Position numbers and translations under genes: made by a program | Shown here: in pieces, positions 37,530-46,918 of the stretch | Position numbering within the stretch: the first letter of the stretch is position 1 | Layout of the letters: every line of letters starts with the position of its first letter | NCBI GenBank assembly: GCA_030526265.1 | Contig: JAUNDE010000001.1 | Location: forward strand, 62,001 to 126,000 | Reading direction: 5' to 3' | Source: Eubacteriales bacterium | GTDB taxonomy: Bacteria; Bacillota; Clostridia; Lachnospirales; Lachnospiraceae | Length of the DNA: 64,000 nt | Notes under the pieces: model-generated | Database searches by the model: none | What the model was told of the DNA's origin: nothing | The model's input: the letters and a program-made list of their open reading frames with translations, nothing else

Positions 37530-40094
37530 TTATTTGCGTCCACAGCACTGTTTATATTTCTTTCCACTTCCGCACGGGCATGGATCGTTTGGATATATTT
37601 TTTTGTTTTCCCTCTTCTTCGGAGCGCGAACAGCTGAGTCATCCTTATTCGTTCCTGTCACTTTCGCAACTTCTTCCCGTTCCACTTTCTGTTCAATCTT
37701 CACACGGTAGAGCAGACGGATCGTGTCTGTAGAAATCGAATTTGTCATCTCCTCGAACATCTCATATCCGATCATCTTATATTCAACCTTCGGATCTCTC
37801 TGACCATATGCCTGAAGCCCGATACCCTGACGAAGCTGATCCATATCGTCGATATGATCCATCCATTTTCTGTCGATCACTTTAAGAAGGATCACTCGTT
37901 CGATCTCACGGATCTGCTCCGGATCGGCAAACTCAGCTTCTTTCACCTTATAAAGCTTCACAGCACGTTCCTTAAGCATATGCTTCAGTTCCTTTGGATT
38001 CATATCTTTCACTTCATCCAGAGTTACCGGTTTCATCGGAATCACAGAATTCATACTGATATTGAATGATGTGAGATCCCAGTCTTCCGGTTCCATATCT
38101 GACGAAATATCTGTATCCACAAGATTTTCTACATACTCTGTGATCATATGAATGATCGAATCTCTCATGTTCTCACCATTGAGAACACGACGTCTCTCTT
38201 CGTATATGATCTCACGCTGTTCATTCATTACCTGATCATATTCAAGCAGGTTTTTACGAATTCCAAAGTTATTGCTTTCAATCTTTTCCTGTGCTTTCTC
38301 GATAGCGCTGGAAAGCATCTTATGCTCGATCTGTTCACCGTCTTCAACACCAAGTGTATTGAATACACTCATCAGACGTTCTGATCCAAACAGGCGCATC
38401 AGATCATCTTCAAGAGAAATATAGAATCTTGATTCACCCGGGTCTCCCTGACGTCCGGAACGACCGCGGAGCTGATTATCGATACGTCTTGACTCATGAC
38501 GCTCAGTACCGATGATCTTAAGACCTCCCGCTGCCTTTGCCTCATCGTCAAGCTTGATGTCAGTACCTCGTCCGGCCATGTTTGTAGCGATCGTTACCGC
38601 ACCATGCTGACCGGCCTGGGCAACGATCTCAGCCTCCATCTCATGGAATTTCGCATTCAATACATTGTGTTTGATTCCGCGTCTCTTAAGCATTCCGCTC
38701 AAAAGTTCTGATACCTCGATCGTAATTGTTCCGACAAGTACCGGCTGTCCCTTTGCATGTGCTGCTTCTACCTCATCACACACTGCACGGAATTTTTCTT
38801 TCTGTGTTTTATATACAACATCATTCAGATCCTGACGGATAACCGGAAGATTCGTCGGAATCTCAATAACATCCATTCCATAAATCTCACGGAATTCTTT
38901 CTCCTCTGTAAGGGCTGTACCTGTCATACCGCTCTTCTTTTCAAACTTATTAAACAGGTTCTGGAACGTAATGGTAGCAAGTGTCTTGCTCTCACGATTT
39001 ACTTTCACATGTTCTTTTGCTTCGATTGCCTGGTGAAGTCCGTCTGAATAGCGGCGTCCCGGCATGATACGTCCGGTAAATTCATCAACGATCAGAACTT
39101 CATCATCTTTTACTACATAATCCTGATCGCGGAACATGAGATTGTGCGCACGGAGTGCAAGGATGATATTGTGCTGGATCTCAAGGTTCTCAGGGTCTGC
39201 CAGATTCTCGATATGGAAGAATTTCTCGACCTTCTTCACGCCGTCTTCGGTAAGGTTGATATTCTTTTCTTTCTCATTTACGATGAAGTCTCCTGTCTCT
39301 TCGATCTCTTCTCCCATAATGGCATTCATTTTAGAGAATTCACCACTTGCCTCGCCTCTCTCCAGCTGTCTAGCAAGAATGTCACAGGCTTCATAAAGCT
39401 TTGTTGATTTACCGCTCTGACCGGAAATGATGAGCGGCGTTCTCGCCTCGTCGATCAGAACAGAGTCCACCTCATCGATAACGGCATACTTAAGTCCTCT
39501 CTGCACAAGCTGTTCTTTATAAATAACCATGTTATCTCTCAGATAATCGAATCCGAGCTCATTGTTCGTCACATAAGTGATATCACAGTTATAAGCCGCT
39601 CTTCTCTCGTCTTTGTCCATGCTGTTCAGAATAACACCAACCGTTAATCCCAGTGCTTCATGAACCTGTCCCATCCATTCGGCATCACGCTTTGCAAGGT
39701 AATCATTGACGGTGACAATATGTACACCCTCTCCGGTCAATGCATTCAAATACGCAGGAAGCGTAGACACAAGCGTCTTACCTTCACCGGTTCTCATCTC
39801 TGCAATACGTCCCTGATGGAGTATGATACCTCCGATCAGCTGCACTCTGTAATGTCTGAGTCCAAGTGTCCTGACAGATGCCTCGCGTACTGCTGCATAT
39901 GCCTCCGGCAAAAGATCATCCAGTGTCTCACCTTTTGCATAGCGTTCCTTAAATTCTCTTGTCTTGTCTTTCAGTTCAGCATCCGAAAGCTTCTGCATCT
40001 CAGGCTCCAATTCCTCAATACGGTCAACGATCGGATATATTCTCTTCAACTCGTTCTCACTGTGTGTTCCGAACAATTTTTGTAACAAGCCCAT
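37530..40094 (-). CDS. secA: preprotein translocase ATPase SecA
   Basis: 854 residues. DEAD motor with Walker [18 protein letters not shown], Walker [14 protein letters not shown] and [18 protein letters not shown] motif (here [11 protein letters not shown]), plus a C-terminal zinc-binding SEC-C tail with [14 protein letters not shown]. It drives export through SecYEG. The gene has its own promoter and is followed by prfB at 38 bp, an order frequent in Firmicutes. Confidence 0.97.
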   Translation of the reverse strand: MGLLQKLFGTHSENELKRIYPIVDRIEELEPEMQKLSDAELKDKTREFKERYAKGETLDDLLPEAYAAVREASVRTLGLRHYRVQLIGGIILHQGRIAEMRTGEGKTLVSTLPAYLNALTGEGVHIVTVNDYLAKRDAEWMGQVHEALGLTVGVILNSMDKDERRAAYNCDITYVTNNELGFDYLRDNMVIYKEQLVQRGLKYAVIDEVDSVLIDEARTPLIISGQSGKSTKLYEACDILARQLERGEASGEFSKMNAIMGEEIEETGDFIVNEKEKNINLTEDGVKKVEKFFHIENLADPENLEIQHNIILALRAHNLMFRDQDYVVKDDEVLIVDEFTGRIMPGRRYSDGLHQAIEAKEHVKVNRESKTLATITFQNLFNKFEKKSGMTGTALTEEKEFREIYGMDVIEIPTNLPVIRQDLNDVVYKTQKEKFRAVCDEVEAAHAKGQPVLVGTITIEVSELLSGMLKRRGIKHNVLNAKFHEMEAEIVAQAGQHGAVTIATNMAGRGTDIKLDDEAKAAGGLKIIGTERHESRRIDNQLRGRSGRQGDPGESRFYISLEDDLMRLFGSERLMSVFNTLGVEDGEQIEHKMLSSAIEKAQEKIESNNFGIRKNLLEYDQVMNEQREIIYEERRRVLNGENMRDSIIHMITEYVENLVDTDISSDMEPEDWDLTSFNISMNSVIPMKPVTLDEVKDMNPKELKHMLKERAVKLYKVKEAEFADPEQIREIERVILLKVIDRKWMDHIDDMDQLRQGIGLQAYGQRDPKVEYKMIGYEMFEEMTNSISTDTIRLLYRVKIEQKVEREEVAKVTGTNKDDSAVRAPKKRENKKIYPNDPCPCGSGKKYKQCCGRK

Positions 40095-40152
40095 ATAATT
40101 TAACTCCTTATATCGATTATTTTTTCAAAAACATAAAAAAGACCTATTGTTT

Positions 40153-40181
40153 ATTGTATCACTATACCCTTTTCAATTCAA
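40153..40181 (-). promoter_or_regulatory. promoter of secA-prfB-hom-lysC-thrH
   Basis: Minus strand: TTGAAT (40176-40181), 17 bp, TACAAT (40153-40158). The -35 overlaps the hisA stop codon. No terminator is visible between here and the hairpin at 33125-33285, so a five-gene transcript is possible. Confidence 0.7.
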
Positions 40182-40948
40182 TATTTTCGGACCATCCTGT
40201 ACGGAATCTTTCCTCCAAACAGATCAAGTGCACTTCCAATCGTAAAATCGATCTTTCCCTTTGATTTTTTTTCAAAAACACGAAGGTCGCCGATCGATCC
40301 GATCCCTCCTGCATAAGTAATCATTCGTCCACTATACTCAGAGAGTAATTCCACCAGTTCCACCTCTACTCCGGATGCCTTTCCTTCTACATCCACACCA
40401 TGAACGAGAAATTCGTCGCAGTATTTTCCGAGCTCACCCAGCAGCTCCACACTGATTTTTACATCCGTAAATGTCTGCCACCGATCTGTCACAATATAAT
40501 AGTTCCCGTCTTCTTTTTTTCTGCAGCTAAGATCCAGAACAATATGCTCTCTTCCCACAGCACACACCAGTTTATCCAGATTCTCGAAACAGATCGCTCC
40601 TCCCCGGAACACATAGGAAGTCACGATGACATGGCTTGCTCCTGCACGGATATATTCTTCCGCATTTTCAGCTGTTATTCCGCCTCCGATCTGCAGTCCC
40701 TCAGGGTATGCACGCAGAGCCTCCATTGCCTGGCGTTTCGTCTCAGCGTAATATTCAGAAGTCTGCGGATTCAAAAGAATGATATGCCCTCCCCTGAGGC
40801 CATCCTTTTTATACATTTTCGCATAATAAGCAGCATCGTAATCCGAAGCAAAATTCTCCTGCGCCTGATTGCCCTGATCCCGAAGACTTCCTCCAACGAT
40901 CTGCTTTACTTTCCCGTTATGTATATCAATACATGGTCGAAACTTCAT
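40178..40948 (-). CDS. hisA: eukaryotic-type HisA (ProFAR isomerase)
   Basis: The start is set at 40948 (MKFRPCIDIHNG) with GAGG 8 nt upstream. 256 residues. The sequence follows the yeast HIS6/plant form rather than the common bacterial one: IDIHNGKVKQIVGGSL, YYAKMYKKDGLRGGHIILL, LQIGGGI, SHVIVTSYVFRGG, LDLSCRKKEDG, DRWQTFTDV, GVDVEGKASGVE and ITYAGGIGS. The enzyme isomerises ProFAR to PRFAR in histidine synthesis. It stands alone, with no other his gene in the window, which fits later acquisition or a separate origin. Confidence 0.9.
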   Translation of the reverse strand: MKFRPCIDIHNGKVKQIVGGSLRDQGNQAQENFASDYDAAYYAKMYKKDGLRGGHIILLNPQTSEYYAETKRQAMEALRAYPEGLQIGGGITAENAEEYIRAGASHVIVTSYVFRGGAICFENLDKLVCAVGREHIVLDLSCRKKEDGNYYIVTDRWQTFTDVKISVELLGELGKYCDEFLVHGVDVEGKASGVEVELVELLSEYSGRMITYAGGIGSIGDLRVFEKKSKGKIDFTIGSALDLFGGKIPYRMVRKY

Positions 40949-40978
40949 CTTTGTCACCTCTGTAATAAAGTGCGTTTT

Positions 40979-41012
40979 ATGTGACAGGGGAATTTCAAAG
41001 TTCCTGTCACAT
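40979..41012. repeat. hairpin in the leader of hisA
   Basis: ATGTGACAGG (40979-40988) and CCTGTCACAT (41003-41012) form a perfect 10-bp stem with a 14-nt loop. No T-run follows on the minus strand (AAAACGC), so it is not a standard terminator. It lies 30 bp upstream of the hisA ATG. Confidence 0.6.
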
Positions 41013-41019
41013 AAGAAGA

Positions 41020-41045
41020 ATAGACGGGGAAAGTCCCCCGTCTAT
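41020..41045 (-). terminator. probable terminator of the small lipoprotein gene
   Basis: ATAGACGGGG (41020-41029) and CCCCGTCTAT (41036-41045) pair perfectly over 10 bp with a 6-nt loop. On the minus strand TTCTTCTTAT follows, which is only moderately T-rich. Confidence 0.5.
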
Positions 41046-41068
41046 GCGTTTTCATTTCCTTGTTTTTC

Positions 41069-41446
41069 TTATCTGTTTTTTGTATTTTCCGTATTATTTC
41101 GATTTGCTGCAGCATCATTGCCTGACAAATCATTTCCAATATCGTTCACGCCGTCGTCGATCGCATTTCCGACATTGTCCATTCCATCTCTTACTGTGTT
41201 ATCTGCAGAATCATTTCCAGTAGTGGTATTATTATTCGTGTTGTTATTTGTGTCATTCGTTCCGGCTGCATCAGTTCCGTCTGTTGCACCGTTCATTGTA
41301 TTGTCGGCAGAATCACTGGTATTTTGTGAACCTGCGCCACTTGTCCCACCCGGCTCATTCACATTATTATCACTCCCACACCCGGTAAGTCCGGCCAATA
41401 CTCCGACACATAATAACATTACGAATAATTTTTTGAACTGTTTCAT
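41069..41446 (-). CDS. small low-complexity lipoprotein
   Basis: 125 residues. The signal ends in a canonical lipobox LTGC (Cys near 23), so the mature protein is probably lipid-anchored on the outer face of the membrane. The rest is Asn/Thr/Asp/Gly-rich with repeated DNTNNNTNN-like runs and a segment DGMDNVGNAIDDGVNDIGND that looks weakly helical. No enzyme domain is seen. It follows dapB at about 115 bp. Function unknown. Confidence 0.8.
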   Translation of the reverse strand: MKQFKKLFVMLLCVGVLAGLTGCGSDNNVNEPGGTSGAGSQNTSDSADNTMNGATDGTDAAGTNDTNNNTNNNTTTGNDSADNTVRDGMDNVGNAIDDGVNDIGNDLSGNDAAANRNNTENTKNR

Positions 41447-41561
41447 ATTTTGTTCTCCCTTTCATGTATATTCTTCAATTATCAAGTAATACTTGTCATT
41501 CAGTAATATCTGCATTTATGAAGAATATTATTCCCGCTGCATGAAAGGAAATATCTGGAAA

Positions 41562-42320
41562 TTAAAGCTGGATCACATCAGACATATCATACATCCCGGC
41601 TTCTTTTCCGGCCAGGAATGCAGCTGCTGAAACCGCTCCCTTTGCAAAGATGGCTTTCGAATATGCAGTATGTTTGAATTCGATCACTTCATCCTCACCC
41701 GCAAATATCACCTCGTGTTCGCCTACGATCGTGCCTCCGCGCACCGCAACAACTCCGATTTCTTTTTTCTCACGTTTTTTGCGCACATCACTGCGGTTAA
41801 AATTATAAGAATATTCATTGTCCAGTGCTTCATTGATCGAATCTGCGAGTGCGATCGCCGTTCCGCTTGGAGCGTCCAGTTTCTGATTGTGATGCTTTTC
41901 TACGATCTCAATATCATATCCAGCCGGCGCCAGAACGCTTGTCGCATTCTGAAGTAATTTCATCAGAAGATTCACACCGAGCGACATGTTCGCCGAGCGA
42001 AGGATCGCGATCTTTTCAGAACACTCTTTCACTTTGGCAAGCTGTTCCTCTGAAAGTCCTGTTGTACAGAGCACAACCGGAAGATTCTTTCTCACACATG
42101 CATCAAGCATTCCATCAACTGCCGATGCATTCGAAAAATCCACCACAACATCTACATCCACATCACACGCATCAATACTTTCAAAAGTCGGGTATGGATT
42201 TTCTTTTCCAAGAAAACGGTCTACGCCTGCTGCCAGTTCCATCCCTTCCGTCTCAGCTACCATACGGGAAATCACCTGTCCCATTCTTCCATTGCATCCA
42301 TGCATCAATACTTTTATCAT
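41562..42320 (-). CDS. dapB: 4-hydroxy-tetrahydrodipicolinate reductase
   Basis: 252 residues. The N-terminal nucleotide-binding motif is HGCNGRMGQVIS, and the active-site region reads EIVEKHHNQKLDAPSGTAIAL with the catalytic His/Lys pair. It carries out the second step of the lysine/diaminopimelate branch. It follows dapA with a 76-bp gap that contains a hairpin; together they supply diaminopimelate for the cell wall. Confidence 0.96.
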   Translation of the reverse strand: MIKVLMHGCNGRMGQVISRMVAETEGMELAAGVDRFLGKENPYPTFESIDACDVDVDVVVDFSNASAVDGMLDACVRKNLPVVLCTTGLSEEQLAKVKECSEKIAILRSANMSLGVNLLMKLLQNATSVLAPAGYDIEIVEKHHNQKLDAPSGTAIALADSINEALDNEYSYNFNRSDVRKKREKKEIGVVAVRGGTIVGEHEVIFAGEDEVIEFKHTAYSKAIFAKGAVSAAAFLAGKEAGMYDMSDVIQL

Positions 42321-42340
42321 GTTGTTTCCTCCTGAATATT

Positions 42341-42376
42341 ATGCAAGGACAGAAACAGTTCGCACCGTCTCTGTCC
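42341..42376. repeat. hairpin between dapA and dapB
   Basis: On the minus strand AAGGACAGAGAC pairs with GTTTCTGTCCTT (one G-U pair), with about 10 nt of loop. No T-run follows (GCATAATATTC), so it is more likely an intercistronic stabiliser or processing element than a terminator. Confidence 0.6.
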
Positions 42377-42396
42377 TTTAAGATCTTCGTTATGAT

Positions 42397-43287
42397 TTAA
42401 GCCAGTTTGATTCCAAAATCTTTCATGGCCTGTGCAAGCGACTGTGCGTGAGCAGGAGATATCTCTGTGAGCGGCATACGGAGTCCTCCGCATTCCATTC
42501 CCATAAGATTTACTGCTTTCTTAACCGGGATCGGATTCACTTCACAGAACAGCTGTTCAATAAGCGGAATCGCTTTCAGCTGCATTGCACATGCTTCTTT
42601 CACATTTCCCTCAAAATATTTTGCACACATATCATGTGTGAACTGTGGTGCTACGTTTGAGAGCACAGAAATAACACCAACTCCGCCAAGGGAGAGAATT
42701 GGCACGATCTGGTCATCATTTCCCGAATAGAGATCGATCTTTCCATCTGTCAGGCTCATGATCCTTGCAACCTGGCTGATGTTTCCTGACGCTTCTTTCA
42801 CTGCCACGATATTATCAACTTCCTTTACAAGTGTGGCAACTGTCTCCGGAGCTATGTTAAGTCCGGTACGGCTTGCAACACTGTACATGATGATCGGTGC
42901 TTTGGCCTCTTTTGCAACTGCTTTATAGTGAGCGATCAGGCCTTCCTGTGTTGCTTTATTATAATATGGTGTCACGAGTAAAAGTCCGTCTGCACCATAT
43001 TCTACTGCTTCTTTTGACATATCGATCGTTGTATATGTAGCATTTGACCCTGTTCCCGCAATAACCGGAACTCTCTTCTTTGTACGTTCGATCGCAAACT
43101 TAATACATTCCATGTGTTCTTCTTCTGATAAAGTAGAAGATTCACCTGTGGTACCGCATATAACAATACTATCAGTTCCATTCTCACACTGATAATCAAT
43201 CAATTCATCCAGTTTATCGTAATTAACGCTTCCGTCTTCATGAAACGGTGTCACTAATGCAACTCCTGCACCTGTAAAAATAGCCAT
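42397..43287 (-). CDS. dapA: 4-hydroxy-tetrahydrodipicolinate synthase
   Basis: The start is set at 43287 (MAIFTGAGVALVTPF) with AGGAGG upstream; the longer frame runs into the leader. 296 residues. TIM-barrel aldolase with GTTGESSTLSEEE, the catalytic Tyr in LLVTPYYNKATQEG and the Schiff-base Lys in VAVKEASGN. It condenses pyruvate with aspartate semialdehyde. The gene has a near-perfect promoter with direct repeats just upstream. I saw no lysine riboswitch in the leader. Confidence 0.96.
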   Translation of the reverse strand: MAIFTGAGVALVTPFHEDGSVNYDKLDELIDYQCENGTDSIVICGTTGESSTLSEEEHMECIKFAIERTKKRVPVIAGTGSNATYTTIDMSKEAVEYGADGLLLVTPYYNKATQEGLIAHYKAVAKEAKAPIIMYSVASRTGLNIAPETVATLVKEVDNIVAVKEASGNISQVARIMSLTDGKIDLYSGNDDQIVPILSLGGVGVISVLSNVAPQFTHDMCAKYFEGNVKEACAMQLKAIPLIEQLFCEVNPIPVKKAVNLMGMECGGLRMPLTEISPAHAQSLAQAMKDFGIKLA

Positions 43288-43356
43288 GGTATTCCTCCTG
43301 TCAACAAATCCACCCACATCTCGGGCTTCCTTTTCAATTTGCATACGTATTTTGAA

Positions 43357-43385
43357 ATTGTATCATCATTATAATTCAATGTCAA
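43357..43385 (-). promoter_or_regulatory. dapA promoter
   Basis: Minus strand: perfect TTGACA (43380-43385), 17 bp, TACAAT (43357-43362). Two copies of a 17-bp repeat lie directly upstream of the -35 (43386-43422). Confidence 0.8.
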
Positions 43386-43422
43386 TGAATCTCATTGTTT
43401 TCGGGTGAATCTCACTGTTTTC
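43386..43422 (-). promoter_or_regulatory. tandem direct repeat upstream of the dapA promoter, possible operator
   Basis: GAAAACANTGAGATTCA occurs twice (43406-43422 and 43386-43402), one mismatch, with starts 20 bp apart, about two turns of DNA, adjoining the -35 box. Such spacing suits a regulator that binds one face of the helix. Confidence 0.5.
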
Positions 43423-43452
43423 AGCTGCATATATATTCACTTTTTTATTCTT

Positions 43453-44082
43453 TTATTCACCCATACATTCCAGTTTGCTGACAGAAACTTCATATGCAAT
43501 TCTTTTCTCCGTCTCTGTTTCAGAAATTTTTTTCACATATTCCCTGCTCTGGATCCTGCCAAGCACCTGTACATGCTCACCGATCTCAAAAGCAGCTGCA
43601 TACCTTGCGTTCCGTCCCCAGCAGATACATGGAATATAATCTGATTTGCCATACGGGCGATTTACCGCAAGCAAAAGATCTGCAATCTCTCTTCCTAGAG
43701 GTGTTTTTCTGTAGATCGGCTGCTTACAGATGTAACCATCCAGCAATATTGAATTTGTTTTCGATCCCTCCGGTTCATCATCAATAAATTCGATCTCCCT
43801 CGCAAACACCGACAAGATCAGTCGGTTCTTCTGTTCCTCATGTCGGTTATACGAACGGAACTGTCCGCTTGCCATGATGTATTCACCGCGATAATCCTGC
43901 GTCACATCAATCAATCGTTCGGATACCATAAGCGGAATCCGGTCTTCGGAATTACTCAGTCGTCTCACAAGGATATCTACCATGTAAAACCCTTCACCAA
44001 ATACCTCATGGCTGAATATAAATTCACTCGCCACTTCTCCCATAATCGTCACCTGGTTGTTTGCAATAATCTTATCTGACAT
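43453..44082 (-). CDS. tandem OB-fold single-strand DNA-binding-like protein
   Basis: 209 residues. Two SSB-like OB folds are arranged head to tail: the first (about 1-105) has VTIMGEVASEF, RIPLMVSERL and EYIMASGQFRSYN; the second (about 108-205) has NSILLDGYICKQPIYRKTPLGREIADLLLAVNR-type strands, YIPCICWGRNARYAA and VQVLGRIQSREYV. The second half matches bacterial SSB/PriB more clearly. There is no acidic SSB tail. It probably binds single-stranded DNA but is not the main replication SSB. It is a single gene between dapA and typA. Confidence 0.8.
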   Translation of the reverse strand: MSDKIIANNQVTIMGEVASEFIFSHEVFGEGFYMVDILVRRLSNSEDRIPLMVSERLIDVTQDYRGEYIMASGQFRSYNRHEEQKNRLILSVFAREIEFIDDEPEGSKTNSILLDGYICKQPIYRKTPLGREIADLLLAVNRPYGKSDYIPCICWGRNARYAAAFEIGEHVQVLGRIQSREYVKKISETETEKRIAYEVSVSKLECMGE

Positions 44083-44228
44083 TGTTTAAATTCTCCCTTC
44101 CTCTGAAGCGTATTTTAAGTTGCTTTTCTCCCGAATGATTCGCATATTCTCATCGGGGTATTACATAGTCTATGCACGCATTCCTTCGTTTAGAACCATT
44201 TTTTTCGTATTTCTCAAAATATGAGTGG

Positions 44229-44256
44229 TTGTATTTTTATAAAAATGTGATAAACT
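44229..44256 (+). promoter_or_regulatory. typA promoter
   Basis: Plus strand: TTGTAT (44229-44234), 16 bp, TAAACT (44251-44256) with TGA giving an extended -10. Confidence 0.6.
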
Positions 44257-44306
44257 AAATGAGTTGATGAAAACCGCATTAAATAGGAAAAGGAAGATTT
44301 GATCAT

Positions 44307-46139
44307 ATGAGACAAAAAAGAGAAGATGTCAGAAATATAGCAATTATTGCTCATGTAGACCATGGCAAAACAACGCTGGTTGACGAGCTGCTGAAACAGA
44401 GCGGTGTATTTCGTGAAAATCAGGAAGTTGCTGAACGTGTTATGGATTCAAACGATATTGAAAGAGAACGTGGTATCACGATCCTTTCCAAAAATACTGC
44501 CGTGTACTATAAAGGAACAAAGATCAACATTATCGATACCCCGGGACATGCTGATTTCGGCGGCGAAGTAGAACGTGTCCTCAAAATGGTAAACGGTGTA
44601 GTCCTGGTTGTAGACGCATTTGAGGGCGCAATGCCACAGACAAAGTTCGTTCTCAGAAAAGCACTGGAACTGAAGCTTCCTGTTATCGTCTGCATTAATA
44701 AGATTGACCGTCCTGAGGCACGACCGGAAGAAGTGATCGACGAAGTGCTGGAGCTCTTCATCGACCTTGATGCCGATGACGAACAGCTGGAGTGCCCGTT
44801 CGTATATGCTTCCGCGAAATCAGGATATGCCCTGCTTGAACTTGATGACGGACCGGAAAACATGATCCCTCTGTTCGAGACGATCCTTGACTACATTCCG
44901 GCACCGGAAGGCGATCCGGAAGCAGGCACACAGGTACTGATCAGTACGATTGACTATAATGAATATGTCGGACGTATCGGCATCGGTAAAGTAGACAATG
45001 GGACAATCCACACAAATCAGGATATGGTCGTTGTTAATGCGCATGATCCTGAAAAACAGCAGAAAGTGCGTATCAGTAAATTATATGAATTTGACGGTTT
45101 GGAAAAAGTCGATGTAAAAGAAGCAACGATCGGTTCTATCGTTGCGATCTCCGGTATCTCTGATATTTCGATCGGAGACACACTCTGCTCTCCTGATTCT
45201 CCGGAACCAATTCCGTTCCAGAAGATCTCTGAGCCAACGATCGCAATGCAGTTCATCGTAAACGACAGCCCGTTTGCCGGGCAGGAAGGTAAATATGTGA
45301 CATCCCGCCACTTAAGAGACCGTCTCCTTCGAGAGCTGAACACAGACGTAAGCCTCCGTGTGGAAGAAACAGAAAACACCGACAGCTTCAAAGTATCCGG
45401 ACGTGGTGAGCTTCATCTTTCTGTTCTGATCGAGAACATGAGAAGAGAAGGTTATGAGTTCGCTGTCAGCAAGGCTGAAGTACTCTATAAGACAGATGAA
45501 AAAGGCAAAAAACTCGAACCGATGGAAATCGCATATATCGATGTCCCGGACGAATTCACCGGCACAGTAATCGAAAAACTCGGCCAGAGAAAAGGTGAGC
45601 TTCGCAACATGAGCGCATCTAACGGCGCTTATACAAGACTTGAATTCTCAATTCCGTCACGTGGCCTGATCGGATATCGCGGTGAATTCTTAACAGATAC
45701 AAAGGGAAACGGTATCATGAACACATTGTTTGACGGATATGCTCCTTACAAAGGAGATATTCAGTATCGTAAGCAGGGTTCTCTTATTTCCTTTGAGACT
45801 GGTGATTCTGTTACTTATGGTCTCTACAATGCACAGGAACGAGGCACTCTTTTTATCGGAGCAGGTGAAAAAGTCTACTCAGGAATGGTAATCGGACAGA
45901 ATGGCAAGACAGATGATATCGAAGTAAATGTATGTAAGACAAAACATCTCACAAATACTCGTTCTTCCGGTGCCGACGACGCTCTCCGACTGACCCCTCC
46001 AAAAGTGCTGAGTCTCGAAGAAGCGCTTGATTTTATCGATACTGATGAGCTTCTGGAAGTCACACCAAAAACGCTTCGTATCCGCAAGAAGATCCTTGAT
46101 CCAAGGCTTCGCAAGCGTGCAGGCTTCAAACAGAGCTAA
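44307..46139 (+). CDS. typA: ribosome-associated translational GTPase TypA/BipA
   Basis: 610 residues. EF-G-like GTPase with G1 [15 protein letters not shown]2 ERGITI, G3 [13 protein letters not shown] and G4 NKIDRPEA, then the EF-G domain III/V region and the TypA-specific C-terminal domain. It acts in ribosome assembly and stress or cold adaptation. It is monocistronic, divergent from the tandem OB-fold gene. No clear terminator was found after it. Confidence 0.96.
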   Translation: MRQKREDVRNIAIIAHVDHGKTTLVDELLKQSGVFRENQEVAERVMDSNDIERERGITILSKNTAVYYKGTKINIIDTPGHADFGGEVERVLKMVNGVVLVVDAFEGAMPQTKFVLRKALELKLPVIVCINKIDRPEARPEEVIDEVLELFIDLDADDEQLECPFVYASAKSGYALLELDDGPENMIPLFETILDYIPAPEGDPEAGTQVLISTIDYNEYVGRIGIGKVDNGTIHTNQDMVVVNAHDPEKQQKVRISKLYEFDGLEKVDVKEATIGSIVAISGISDISIGDTLCSPDSPEPIPFQKISEPTIAMQFIVNDSPFAGQEGKYVTSRHLRDRLLRELNTDVSLRVEETENTDSFKVSGRGELHLSVLIENMRREGYEFAVSKAEVLYKTDEKGKKLEPMEIAYIDVPDEFTGTVIEKLGQRKGELRNMSASNGAYTRLEFSIPSRGLIGYRGEFLTDTKGNGIMNTLFDGYAPYKGDIQYRKQGSLISFETGDSVTYGLYNAQERGTLFIGAGEKVYSGMVIGQNGKTDDIEVNVCKTKHLTNTRSSGADDALRLTPPKVLSLEEALDFIDTDELLEVTPKTLRIRKKILDPRLRKRAGFKQS

Positions 46140-46238
46140 GCAAAAGCACTTCGGGATATTTTGAGGCTGCCTGTCCCATGCAGCTGTCCTGCCATGCACA
46201 CGCGCTTTATAAAAATTTAAAATTTGAACTTCTATACT

Positions 46239-46307
46239 TTGTCTGGCAATTATGCTATACTCAATATATCAGATATATTGTTTAAAAACGCATATTTTGT
46301 CAGACAA
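46239..46307 (+). promoter_or_regulatory. hpf upstream region with nested inverted repeats
   Basis: CAATATATC-A-GATATATTG (46262-46280) is a perfect palindrome right after a TATACT (46256-46261) that could serve as a -10. It is bracketed by TTGTCTGGCAA (46239-46249) and TTGTCAGACAA (46297-46307), which form an imperfect inverted repeat. No good -35 box is seen, so a regulated or alternative-sigma promoter is possible. Confidence 0.5.
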
Positions 46308-46346
46308 TTTTTATCTGAAATCTTCTAGGTAAAGGAGTTGGAGATT

Positions 46347-46880
46347 ATGAAATTTACAATCAGCGGAAGAAACATGGAGGTAACAGCAGGGTTAAAAGAT
46401 GCCGTAATCAGCAAACTCGGTAAGCTGGAAAAGTATTTCACTCCGGATGTTGAAGTGATCGTAACACTCAGTGTTGAAAAAGAAAGACATAAAATTGAAG
46501 TCACCATTCCTGTCAAAGGTGATATCATTCGTTCCGAGCAGGAAAGTACCGATATGTATATATCAATCGACCTTGTAACAGAAGTCATTGAACGTCAGCT
46601 CAAGAAATACCGCACAAAATTAATTGCAAAGCATCAGGATGGAATCGCTTTTAGTCATGATTTCTTCGAAGAAGACGATGTGAATTATGATGACGGAGAG
46701 ATCCGCATCGTCCGTACAAAGAGATTTGGCATGAAGCCTATGTTCCCGGAAGATGCATGTGTACAGATGGAACTTCTCGGACATAATTTCTTTGTTTTCT
46801 CAAATGCGGAAACAGATGAAGTGAATGTTGTTTACAAGAGAAAAAATGGTACATATGGATTGATCGAGCCGGAGTTCTAA
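46347..46880 (+). CDS. hpf: long-form ribosome hibernation promoting factor
   Basis: The start is set at 46347 (MKFTISGRNMEV) with AAGGAG upstream. 177 residues. The N-terminal S30AE/RaiA fold (about 1-100) is followed by a linker and the C-terminal dimerisation domain (RTKRFGMKPMFPEDACVQMELLGHNFFVF), which marks the long form that makes 100S ribosome dimers in Firmicutes. It inactivates ribosomes in stationary phase. A palindrome-rich region precedes it. Confidence 0.95.
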   Translation: MKFTISGRNMEVTAGLKDAVISKLGKLEKYFTPDVEVIVTLSVEKERHKIEVTIPVKGDIIRSEQESTDMYISIDLVTEVIERQLKKYRTKLIAKHQDGIAFSHDFFEEDDVNYDDGEIRIVRTKRFGMKPMFPEDACVQMELLGHNFFVFSNAETDEVNVVYKRKNGTYGLIEPEF

Positions 46881-46918
46881 AATCGAGGTCAAATCATTTT
46901 GTAATAAAATAATTATAT

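Noticed and set aside
43288..43452. Lysine riboswitch before dapA
   Set aside because: The leader between the promoter and the ATG is only about 70 nt and shows none of the multi-stem structure of the lysine riboswitch.
46140..46346. raiA-type structured RNA upstream of hpf
   Set aside because: The region is short and largely A+T-rich with small palindromes only; I could not recognise the conserved stems of that RNA.
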